Part shown: in pieces, positions 22,575 to 35,000 of the stretch
Numbering within the stretch: position 1 is the stretch's first letter
How the letters are laid out: every line of letters starts with the position of its first letter
From: Polyporus tsugae
Lineage: Eukaryota > Basidiomycota > Agaricomycetes > Polyporales > Polyporaceae
DNA length: 64,000 nt
Direction of reading: 5' to 3'
Assembly (NCBI GenBank): GCA_024305745.1
Contig: JAHRBS010000004.1
Coordinates: forward strand, 434,001-498,000
Position numbers and translations under genes: made by a program
The notes under the pieces: generated by a model
What the model saw: only the letters and a program-made list of their open reading frames with translations
Database searches by the model: none
What the model was told of the DNA's origin: nothing

Positions 22575-25500
22575 ATGGAGACGGATAACTCCAACATCTC
22601 GTACCTCCCTGTGCAACCTCTACCGACTGTTCACGTCCCGGCGACGGACTACGACCACCACCGCGAAGCACAAACCCCGCTATGCATTGACAATGGCTCC
22701 ACACACTTGCGCTTTGGCTTTTGCACCTCGGATACGCCTAGGACTGGCATCAATATGGTAGCAAAGTACAAGGAGCGCAAGACCAACAAGCCGCTGTTGC
22801 TGTTCGGTGAAGGGATAGACATTGAGGGAGGCGCGAGGTCGCAGGCGAAGACACCCTGGGAGGGAGACGTGCTCCTCAACTTCGACGCATTGGTGCGTTC
22901 CTCCACGTTCTCCCCACGGCACGGGAAATGTACCCTATGATTTGGATCCATGCAGGAAAATGCGTTGGATTACGCGTTCATTCACCTCGGAATCGACACC
23001 CCTACCGTGGACCATCCCATCCTCATGACAGAGCGACTCACCTCTCCGCTGCATTCAAGAGCATGTGAGTCACGTTTTTCTTCCCTGTGAACCCCATGCG
23101 CAGATGGGCTTACAACGAGTACAGTAACCTCCGAACTTATGTTCGAGCAGTACTCTGTCCCCTCTGTCGCCTTCTGCGTCGACTCTGTCATGTCCTTCTA
23201 CCACAACAACCTCCCTTCACCACCCGTTCCATTCCACGGTGATGGGCTGGTCGTGTCCTTCAACACTGCTTCGACCTCTGTCGTACCTATACTGGATGGA
23301 AAGGGTCTTATGAACCATGCCAAACGGTAAGTTGCCCTTCGATACTCTTGTCAAGCATCCATGGGCGTTCCATACTTCTTCCACACTGTGAGACCGTGGC
23401 TATCTCACATGCCGGGTTTTTGACTGCAATTACGCGTCACCAGACGTTAATGGAGTCCCGTATCAGTCAAAAACGAGACACGTGGAGAGAGGGCCACGCA
23501 GCGGCCATCCTGGTGGTTTGGGTACAGACGGATTGGGGACTTCACGTCGTCCACAGCTTCTCTCATAGTCGTGCGAAGCTGGGCAAGCCTGTAGACCTGG
23601 TCTTACAACCGCCGTGACATGCTGGGCGGACGTTCATTCTGCAGTTTGCTGCCCACCTGTATTTGGAAGCAACTCTTTTATGCGCTCTATGCACGATCCG
23701 TGATGTTTTGGCGCTAGGATCAGCCGCCGTGTGCGCATACATGCCATCTGTAGCCGCTAGTTGGTGAGAGAGTCCTATATGGACTGTCCGCGCACATGTA
23801 TCAGCGCGACGAATAGAATGAACATGTACCATCTCGAAGCCAGAGCATGCTTCGCGAGGATTTTGACAAGGCGAAAGCCTCCCACCCGTCTATACCAAAT
23901 TTGATTGAAGGGTTTCCTGTCGTCCATCACTCCCCTCGCAGTCCGCACCCTGCAGGGCTATTTGGGAGGGGCCCTCCCATGCTCTGGTCTGCCATACACG
24001 CCCGTTCTCCATGTCGGGTGTGGGAGACAGAACGGAGTGTTTTGCATGCACGCGCATGCACTTGGTCTGTGGGCACAATCATTAGGCGCTGCATGTTCCA
24101 CTTGGTGTGCCAGACAGGGATCAGCTCTAGCCTTCCGATCGCCGTCTACATCTCCGGAGTACTGACCGCACCACGGACAGAATAAACTGGGGCGCGTCCC
24201 AAGCGACCGACTACCTCCTCAAGCTCATCCAGCTCAAATATCCCACCTTCCCGACCCGGGTGATGCCCCCACAATGCAACTGGATGCTCCAGAACTACTG
24301 CGAGTTCTCCCCGGACTACACCGGGCTCCTGCGGAAGCTGAAGGACCCGCTGAACCTGCGCGCGGCGGAGCGCATCATCCAGTTCCCGTACACGCTGCCG
24401 GTGACGGAGGAGAAGACGGAGGAGGAGCTAGCGCGGATCGCGGAGCGCAAGAAGGAGCAGGGCCGGAAGTTGCAGGAGATCGCGGCCAAGTCGCGGCAGG
24501 AGAAGGTAGGCTCTGCGGCTCGTCCGTTCAAGACACAGGCCCATGCTAATGGGCTTGTGCTACACCCAACAGCTCGTGCAGAAGGAGAGCGATCTGACGC
24601 ATCTGCTCGGCGTTCGAGAAGGGCGCGAGGAGGCGAGCAAAAGAGAGTGGGCGGACACACTGAAGGAGGAGGGCTTCGCTAACGACGCGGTGTTCGACGC
24701 TACGATCAAGAAGTTGGAGGCGGATTTGAAGAAGGCCCGAAAAAAGGAAGCCGATGGGGAGGATGTAGAGAACGTAAGGTCTTTCGCCGCCCCGTTTACG
24801 AGACCGACTCACCCGTCTGGCAGGACGAGCCTCCATCGTTCCCTTTGGTGGACGTCCCCGACGAAGAGGTAAGCCCCCTGTCCCTCTTTATCGCCATGCC
24901 AACCCAACGCGTCGACAGCTGGACGAAGACGGCCTGAAGGAGAAGAAAAAGCAAAAGCTCCTGAAGGCTGGGTTCGACGCGCGCGAGCGTGCCAAACGCG
25001 AGAAGGAGCGCGAGCGCGACGAGCGGGCGGCGGAGGAGAAGCGCGAGGAGGACGACCGCGACCGCGACCTCGGCTCGTGGGCGGCGAAGCTGCGGCGGGA
25101 GCAGGAGTCCCTGATGACGCGCATCAAGGAGCGGAGCCGGCGGCGGGCGGCGCTGACGGACAGGAAGAGCGCGGCGAGCCAGGCGCGGATGAAGAGCATT
25201 GCGAACCTGGCGGCGGACGACCGCGTGCCGAAGAAGCGGCGCAAGGCGGGCGGGGGTGAGTCTCGGCGTGCGTTGGGCTTTGGATGAGATGGTGTGCTGA
25301 GATGCTGGTGTGGTACAGAGGACACGTTCGGCGCGGACGACGCGGACTGGGCGATCTACCGCAAGATCGTAAGTGCTCGCTCACATCCGTTTTCGTGGAC
25401 ATCAGGGATCGCTCAACTCCTACGCAGAACACGGCGGCCGGATCCTCGGATGAGGAGGAGGACTTCGCGTCCCTGCAGGCGATCGAGCAGAAGCTGCTCG

Positions 25501-26089
25501 CGTACGACCCGACGTTCACCCAGGAGCACACGCACGCGGCGCTGTCCTCGCAGCGCTCTGCGCTCATGTCCGCCTTCCGGCCGCAGTACGAGGAGGGTGA
25601 TGTGCAGGGCAAGGCGCGCATCCACCTCAACGTCGAGCGGTGGCGCGTCTGCGAGGCGTGGTTCTCGCCGAGCATGGCGGGCGTCGACTCGGCGGGGCTC
25701 GGAGAGGTGCTGCAGAACGTCCTCGCGCGGTTCTCGGACCAAGACAAGGGCCGGCTCGTCAAGGTGCGCTCTCCTCTCCTACTTTGTTCACTCGCGGGCG
25801 GTGCTGATAAGGTACGCAGAACGTCTTTTTGACAGGGACGCCGTCGCAGCTGCCGGGGCTGAGCGACCGCTTGCACGCGACGCTGCGCCCGATCCTGCCG
25901 CCGGAGATGCCGCTCGAGATCGTGCGCGCGGCGGACCCGTCGCTCGACGCGTGGAAGGGCATGGCGGACTTTGCGAAGACGGACGCGTTCAAGAAAGTGG
26001 GCGTGACAAAGGCCGAGTACGACGAGTGGGGCGGGGAGCGCATCAAGCGGTGGTGGGGCGGGAACTGGAACTCCTCCGTCCCGCTGTGA
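22575..26089 (+). CDS. ARP5: Actin-related protein 5 (Arp5), INO80 chromatin-remodelling subunit
   Basis: Ten exons (22575-22892, 22956-23064, 23125-23326, 24181-24505, 24573-24773, 24824-24868, 24919-25255, 25319-25368, 25428-25763, 25820-26089) encode about 730 residues. The actin fold is seen in PLCIDNGSTHLRFGF (phosphate loop 1), FEQYSVPSVAFCVDS, VVSFNTASTSVVPI and INWGASQATDYLLKLI. The long charged insertion typical of Arp5 (KKEQGRKLQEIAAKSRQEK onward, Arg/Glu/Lys-rich) splits the fold. The end (LTGTPSQLPGLSDRLHATL ... YDEWGGERIKRWW) is the actin C-terminal region. Arp5 works with Ies6 to couple the INO80 ATPase to nucleosome sliding in the nucleus. Intron 3 is abnormally long (854 bp); all others are 48-67 bp. 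Confidence 0.93.
23327..24180 (+). other. 854-bp intron 3 of ARP5, probable insertion
   Basis: Donor CG|GTAAGT and acceptor GGACAG|A join HAKR to INWGASQ in phase. The intron is more than ten times the size of its neighbours. It has no recognisable domain in any frame and no obvious terminal repeats. Confidence 0.7.
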
Positions 26090-26819
26090 TTGTGATTGTG
26101 ATTGTGATTTCTGAATTTCTGCGCTGAGGAGCCCGAGTGGTGCGCACCGTACTACATACAGTATGTATAGCCGTCCAGTGCACGAGTACGAGCTTGTTTG
26201 AGCTTCTTGTTGGATTCCGAGAATGGCATGTGCATGGTTGTCATGCAACAACTTGCGCAAGCCGACCAGGCTCACTCTCGTGTATCTGCCTCCGCTCGCG
26301 AGCACCGTTGAGAGCCTTGCGCATGGGACAGCACTATGACGTCCACGGCGGTACTATCGGTGGCCTTGACGACGCGCAAATGGAGATGGTACTTGGGGAT
26401 CGTGTCAAGCCAAGTCTCCGACTCTGTTTACCTTGTTTCGATGCGGTCGCGCTCGCTACAACATTAATATATCCACCACGTACCGCCTACATGTGTGACA
26501 CTCAGACAAGTCCTGTATAAATAAGTAGATTGCTGGAAAACACCGCCTGCCCGCCGCGCGCTCTTCGTTTCAAAAGGCGGAGAGAGGGGGTATGCGGGAA
26601 CGCGTGTATGTGAACATGTACGTGTACGTATGCGTATATGGATGGATGGGTGACAGTCGAAAGGGGAGGGAGCAACAGCAACAGGGAGGGGGGGGGGGAT
26701 ACGCCGGACACTACTCATCACAGCAGACAGTATGTACACTACTGGGACAGGCCGCCGGCTGGCGTTCACGTTGGATAGTGGACATCTGGGGGATCGTGGT
26801 GGGGGGCTGAGGGGCTGAA
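26090..26819. other. Convergent 3' region of ARP5 and the Rab gene, with low-complexity tracts
   Basis: The 730 bp holds no gene. A stretch of alternating purine and pyrimidine, rich in GT/AC, lies at about 26598-26640. A run of 11 G residues lies at 26688-26698. Confidence 0.5.
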
Positions 26820-28136
<1,317 letters not shown>

Positions 28137-28573
28137 GATCTGCGAGTCCTGCGCAGTGTGTTTCTTGAGTCGTGATGGTCGTTGGGCGACCTGGGAACGT
28201 ACGGCGAGATGAGCGAGACGGCGAGGTGGCGGGAGAGGGCGGAAGGAGGAGCTGCGCTGACGGCAACCGTCGACAGTCCAGTCTTGGTCCAGTCCATCCG
28301 CACTAACTAATTACAGCCACGTGGAACTCCCCTTTTTTTCCGGTATTTGTCAAGGAACAGCATTGTACGTTTACTCCTCCATGACTTTCCTCCATTTCCC
28401 CATTAATATTAAAGACCTGCTGAGGGCTCTGTTGGTATATGCTAGTATGTATACGGGAGACCGTAATAGGCCTGACTCTGGGCTGGAAACGACCATTCAT
28501 CCATTTGCGGAGGATATGTACTTATCCGGAATAAATAACCGTGTGTAATTCCCGGTTCCGACCGCAGTGGCAA
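28137..28573. promoter_or_regulatory. Divergent promoter region of the Rab gene and DOT1
   Basis: The 437 bp between the two start codons must serve both genes. No clear TATA box or named site was recognised. Confidence 0.4.
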
Positions 28574-31281
28574 ATGTGCTCATCGCCACCGCGCATGCTC
28601 TTCACCCCGACCACGACGATGAGCTCGTCCTCGTCCTCCCTCGCCCCCTCTGCGGACCACAGCTTCTTCTCCACCCTCAAATTCTCCTCCTCGGGCTCGT
28701 CCACCCTCGTTACTGCGCGAGTTACAGCCGTCCCTAGGCCCCACGACCCGCGCGCAGGCGCTCCGACAATCAAGGTGACCGCGCAAGAGGTCTTTTTCCC
28801 GACCCCCTCGCGCGACCTCGACGCGTTTTCCAAACGCAAGAGCACCGACAACCTCGCGCGCAAAGCCGCCAAGAAGCGACGCGTCTCGCCGCCCCAGGAT
28901 GTGCCCGCCGAGCCCCGCACGCGTGCCTCGCGCACGTCCCCTATAGCCTCCGGATCTAGCCGCTACAGCTCTCGAGCGTCGTCGCTGCTCTCTGCGGAGA
29001 GTGCTTCCACGCCGAGCACGCGTGCGACGTCCGTGGCGAGCGTGCCTCCAGCGGCCCCACCGCGGGAGTGTTGGATCGACGAGAACGGAAAGCCTGGTGA
29101 CGGTTTTCTCAGCTCGGAGGTAGTCGTGCGGAACCTCATGAAAGGCTACAAACGATGTGAGTACTTCATTGCGTTCGTTTTCACACTATACACTTTTTTC
29201 TCTTGGCATGGTATGTCAGAATGCGTCAGTCTCAGGCTACGCGTGCAAATTGTGGCGCAGTGGACCCCATTACGTCCGCAAGCCATACTTCGCATAGTGA
29301 CCCGGACTGCTGGCTTTCTCGCGCCAGTATACCGGTGGTGTTCACCCTACTCATTTGTAGTGGCTGGTCTAGCAGCGAGTGACCTGCACGAGCACCAACG
29401 CGTCAGAGGCGCAATGTGCTTGGCCCAGAGACTAGATGTGGTAATCACAATACATGCTCTACGCAACCAATACTACATGTCCTCGTGTTTTTGGCAGACC
29501 ACCGTTGGGTTTATTACGGGCGGCAAGTTTACGCATTCGCCTAGGTTGAATAATCGTGTTAACGTTACTGATCACCCTCCACTCAGACTTCAAAAATTCG
29601 CTTGACCCGCAGGATACGTCCTTCGACCCTCACCCTACAGACTACCCCAAAGTCGACCTGGAGTACCCAAATACCGACGCACAAGAGAGGTATGATGGTG
29701 TTCGACCTCTTCCGTACATCTACTCACGACCACTTGAAGCTTCATCTTGCTAGCACCAAGGGACAAGGATCATTATAACCCAATCATGTGTCTCGAAAGC
29801 ACTCTGTATACCATTATTCAGTGTAGGTCACCACATTCCATATCATGATATATATGTTAACCCTTTCGACCCAGACTATCTTACACCCGCGCAAGCTTCG
29901 CTCTTCGGGACCCTTCCCAAGAAGGATGTAACGGACGATGACAGGGATAAACCGGACGACGACCAAGACGACGCGCCGGAACCCCCATACCACTCCGATC
30001 CAGCACCTCCATACCCGACTTCCGACGCCCCATCGCCCCCCTCATCTGAAGTGTCTATTCCATCCTCTGCAGTGTCGTGCTCATCGCTATCGTCGCATTG
30101 TTCGCTTTCCTCGCTCTCGGCCACCTCGATTTCCTGTGCTCTCTCGCTTTCCTCCATCTGTGCCTTGTCTTGCTATGCCCGGAAGGAGACCGCGGACTCG
30201 CCGCCCAGTGTGGACTACCTGCGTCTTCTGCGGCGCGCCATTAAGAAGGAAGACGGGCCATTGTTCGTGCAGGCCACGAGCGCCATTAACACGCTTCTGT
30301 CCTTGCTCAAATACCCACCTCTTTCCCTGGACCCCTTCGACCCGCTCCCTTCGAACGAACTGCGCCCCATGGTCAGGTCGTGGACGCGGATACCGAAGGA
30401 AGTCGTGCACCGCATCGTGGACGAGACGTACCAGCGCGCGGTCGGGCCACACATCGACATGCTGAAGCGCTACGAGGCGTTCTCGTCCGAGGTCTACGGC
30501 GAGCTCATGCCAGAGTTTGTCACGGACCTTATCCGAGCCACCGGTCTAACGGAGGGGTCGGTCTTCCTCGACCTCGGCTCCGGCGTCGGGAACGTCGTCC
30601 TCCAGGCGAGCCTCGAGACGGGCTGTACGAGTTACGGGATCGAGATCATGCCGGGCCCGGCGAAGATCGCGCGGAGCCAGCTGGAGCAATTCAAGACGCG
30701 GTGCAGGATGTGGGGCGTACGGGCGGGGAGGGTTGACCTTGAAGAGGGCGACATGCTCAGGAGCACGAAGGCGGACGAACTCGTCAAGACCGCCGACGTC
30801 GTCCTTGTGAACAACAAGGTGTTCCTCGAGCCGCGTGAGTGTTCTTTTCAATAATAAAAATCCCGTGTGGGCCGTGTGTGCTGACATGGCCGTGGACAGT
30901 GAACGAGGCGCTGAGGCAGAAGTTCCTGGACCTGAAGGAGGGCGCGATCGTCGTCTCGCTCAAGTGCCTTATGGGCTCGGGCAGGGCCGCCGCCCGCGAG
31001 CGCAGCGCGTCGCCTGCGCTCAAGGAACGCAACGTACGTCTCTCCTACTCGTTTCCGCCTTCCGAAGTCCTGACGGTTCTGGGTCTTCAAATCAGCTCGA
31101 TGATATTGGCGAGATATTCACCGTCACTGCGCGCCCGTACCGTCCTGGCAGCGTCTCGTGGGGCGGCGGGGGCGGGGAGTACTTCCTGCAGCGCATGAAC
31201 CGCGAGGATTACGCGCGCCGGAAGATGCTGTTCGAGACCTCACGGGCTGGCTCTATGAGGGTGACCCGCTCTCGCCGGTAA
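28574..31281 (+). CDS. DOT1: Histone H3 lysine-79 methyltransferase Dot1
   Basis: Six exons (28574-29156, 29587-29689, 29761-29822, 29875-30834, 30900-31033, 31096-31281) encode about 675 residues. The C-terminal DOT1 fold has FLDLGSGVGNVVLQAS (S-adenosylmethionine motif I), SYGIEIMPGPAKIARSQ, GDMLRS and DVVLVNNKVFLEP. Further upstream come ETYQRAVGPHIDMLKRYEAF and VYGELMPEFVTDLI, typical of the family. It methylates H3K79 on nucleosomes, affecting silencing and DNA-damage response. The N-terminal 190 residues are Ser/basic-rich and probably disordered. A Ser/Cys-rich stretch (about 30047-30176) precedes the catalytic domain. Three in-frame ATGs (28574, 28595, 28619) are possible starts; the first is used here. 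Intron 1 is 430 bp. Confidence 0.92.
29157..29586 (+). other. 430-bp intron 1 of DOT1, probable insertion
   Basis: Donor T|GTGAGT and acceptor ACTCAG|AC join MKGYKR to YFKNSLDPQ in phase. The other DOT1 introns are 52-71 bp. No domain is seen in the extra sequence. Confidence 0.65.
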
Positions 31282-32058
31282 CGGTGGCCTAGGATGCTGC
31301 CCTTGGACTTGTCACTGTCAGAAGTCTTGTTTCCCGTCTCGGCTTTGCCCTCCCTGCTCTGGATTTTTCAACACATTTTCAGGCATCAAACGTTCGGTTC
31401 TAGAGGGTCTGTCTGAACATGGACTCCGACAGAACTTGCGGAACACACATTGTCCTCCTCGTTCCCGACCCTTCCTTGACTGACGATGTATCGCAATTCT
31501 GACATTGCCACTGGCCCGCAACGGCGTTACCCTCCTCCCTTTCGTCCATTAGTTCTATTCTCGATAGTTATATCTGGTTGATCTGTCGCATCATATCCAT
31601 TTCGCTCGTTCACACTGCTGTCGCGCTCGCCGGTGTCTTGCAGTACCCCGATCTGCCTGTCGTAATGTAGTGAGTACATGAAGCGAGGTTGTTAGTGCAT
31701 CCTGACAATACTACATAGATAGTATTAGTTTTCTACCTTAGAAGCCGCATAATCAGATTCATCATGGTATTGCCCTCGTTGCCGCGGTGTGACCGGGATC
31801 GCTCCCAACATGGTAACATACAACGACTTCGGGCCTAACGAGCTGTAAGTGGAACGTGTGTGCGACTTTGTTTTCTTTTGCCACCGATCAAGAAGACTTG
31901 GGATCTTGGAAACTTTCCAAGGCAGAGACGCAATGAACGTCAAGGGGACTTGTGTCTGCCAATTGCAATGCCATGGGGGTGTACGGATTTTCTACATCAT
32001 ATTACATCTCACGCTCTACCGGCATCAAGGGATCTCCATCGCAGGAAGTTGTCTGTTC
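31282..32058. other. Intergenic region between convergent genes
   Basis: No coding signal, repeat or RNA gene was recognised downstream of DOT1 and copy 3. Confidence 0.4.
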
Positions 32059-35000
32059 CTATCCGCGAGAGGATCGCTCCTCGTGGCGACGAAGCAAATC
32101 CTCGATGTTCTGCAGCCGTTCGTTGAGAGATGTGAGCTTCCCTTCCAGCGTATTGATGCGGGCATGAAGTAGCACTGCACGCTTGGTCTTCGCGTCAATG
32201 GTGTAGAGAGACTGACACCGAACAAGTGCGTGGGTCTTCTTGTGCTCGCCAACGGTGATGCCGCCGTGCTTAGCGTCGCACGATACGCAGATGAGGGCAT
32301 GATCTGTTACTCCACGAGTTATCAAACATTGCAATTAGTTACCAGATCGTAGTGAAGACGTACCTTCGCATTCTATGCAGCACCAGCATGGTAACGAAGT
32401 GGGCTGGGAACAACCGACGCATTTGACATACATCCACTGGTTATCGACCCCGGCATCCCGGGCCCGTGTGTTGAAGAACTCCATGGCGGCGAAGACTTGA
32501 CGGACAGTCTTGAGCGCATCTTGAGTGCTGCAATACACCTCTCTGAACTCGCAGACCTGGATGGCTGTGTGCGTCTTGAGGATGTCGTGCGAGGGGAGAT
32601 GTGGAGAGGTGAGATCATCGCGGATATCCAGCCCGACCTCTGACGTCAGGCATTCGTCCTTGTCGCACAAGTCGACCGGGCTCGATTTCACCCCACAGGA
32701 GAGGCATATAACGCGAGTACCTCTAATGATGTCTCGGCATACGTCGCAAGCTGCATCCCTATATATCACAAGATGGTCAGCCGAGCGAATACAACCACAG
32801 AGAAGACGGATACATGCCAGTCAGTGAATGGTAATGGATCTCTGACGTAAGTCTCTGAGGACAAAGAAAAAACGCGCCTCCTCTGGCGTCATGGCACGCA
32901 AGCATCCGGCGAGCTCAATGGTCTCTTCACGGGTGAGCTTGGAGATTTATTGACGAGTGACGAGCTCAGCGTAGCGCTGCCCTGTTTGCCACCGTTTTTG
33001 GAGCCACGACCAACCTACGTTCTGGCGTACCTGGGTGTGAATGACGGCGGAGATCGCGAAATGCCAAAGTGCCCGGGGACGCTTGTTATTGGCGAATTCT
33101 GCAGGCGTGGGATAGAAACGCATGACTTCGGAGGAGAGGCGCTTGAAGATGAACGTGAACGGTTTGTCGCCATACCCCCATGAACCTGAGAATGTCGTCC
33201 CGCTTTTGTCGAGTTCTCCGGCGAAGTTCTGAGTGCCGAAGCGGGCTACATATGTAATGCTGAAGGTGTAATGGACGTCCCCATTCTTCGAGGCAATGTA
33301 CTCTCCCTTGAGGTTCCAGTCCGTGCCGTTATGCGCGATTCCCTTGCAGTGGAACTTCTTGGGATCGGCTGGAGAGACGTGGAGATCTAGAGAGATCATC
33401 GCCTGCGCCGGATACACGTCACGGATCGCACAAAAGCCGGACCAGTGGCCTAATCTGAGCGTGGTTGTGAGAACTCGTATTCCTCGAGGAAATCCAAAAT
33501 TCCGAGAGCCACTCACATTCTCCGGACGGGAGGATCCGCTCGCATGTCTGCTTCAGTTTCCGCAAAGTGATGGGTGGTGAATAGCTCGTCTGTTGTCTGG
33601 AGGGGATATTTGAGGATACTTGCGGGATCGACGTCTTGGGCCTCGATGCTATCCACATAGCCGACCTTCAGGAATGTATCATGATCCATGACCTTCGTCA
33701 GCTGCCGAGTATCATTCGTGTTGTGCAAATGCTTGAACTAGCGCAAAGGCGCAATCAAGTCAATCCACATTCATTTTCGTGTTTTTAGATGACTAACCGT
33801 CTCGAAAGCGACGATATTGAACTGTTCAGTAGGATCTAACCTCTGTTGCTTGAACATATCTGCATGGTATCATTATTTAATCCTAGGAACACTGATTATT
33901 CGAATGCTAGCCGTACCTGCCAGGTATTTATGCTTTTGTTTGACCACTTGAAGGACACGTGAGACGGCGCGCGTTGATTCGTATAGCTCGTCCATATGCA
34001 AACATCGAGTACGGGCCAGCCGCATGATCTCGAAATCGCGCTTCAATAGAAGGTACAGCAGAGGAAAAATTTGCTGAAGAAAGAAATTGTGAGCCGTTTA
34101 CATCAGGTGAGAGAAGGGGATTACCTTCTCAATCCGACCAAGTCCACAAATGAGGTACGCTGTATCCGGCGTATCAATGATATACTTGACCGTCTGGAGG
34201 TTTTCCGATAAGCGCTTCTCCTCCGCCTGCGTGTAGTCGTCGAAGTGGTGCAGAAGTTCGTCGTCCGCATCGACCCGACGGAACGCACTGCTAAGCATGG
34301 TGACGGCCGTCCACACATAGGATAGATATTTTTCCATCTCGTTTCTGTTCGCTGGTAGGACAAGCGGCCTGAGAGCGAACATTTTGGCAAGGAGAATGTT
34401 GATCTTCTTTGCGTAGTCGCTCATGGACATTTGGTAACCTGACAACTAATGGTCAGGTACTCGCTTCCAACCGTAGCCCGTTGCGACACCGCCGCTCACC
34501 AACAGCCCAATACGCAAGCCAATGCAAAAGGCTAGATGACGGAGGATGCAATGGTAAGTATATTGATCATGCGCCAACCATGAAACCAGGCTAACTAACC
34601 TCCAGGTTTCCGGACGAGCAGTGGTAAACGTGTTGACCTCCGCCACAGAGATAAATCCAGACGCGTCATCGTCGAAAGCCTCGATAATGGGCTGAACCCT
34701 GGTGATATTGACGTATTCCAACGTCCATTCATCCTGAGGGCACAACTGCCCGGCGTGTACGGTCGGCATCGCACCATTCTTCGCCCGCTTGAGCTGATCG
34801 ATCATCTCATGGAAGTAGTCCTGAAGGGCGTGAACGAAGTGCCTGCCCTTGACGCTTCCGCGCCAACGCTTTTTGATTTCAGCAATCGACTTGCGCTAGT
34901 TTCGAATACGGACATACCATTTCCTTCCAAATCTCATGGATGTCCTGCAAGCGAGAATCAGACTTGAGCAAGGTTCAGAGATATACGAGGACAACAATCA

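Noticed and set aside
24888..26305. 393-residue minus-strand open frame antisense to ARP5
   Set aside because: Shadow of the charged GC-rich ARP5 exons. It crosses real introns and has no domain.
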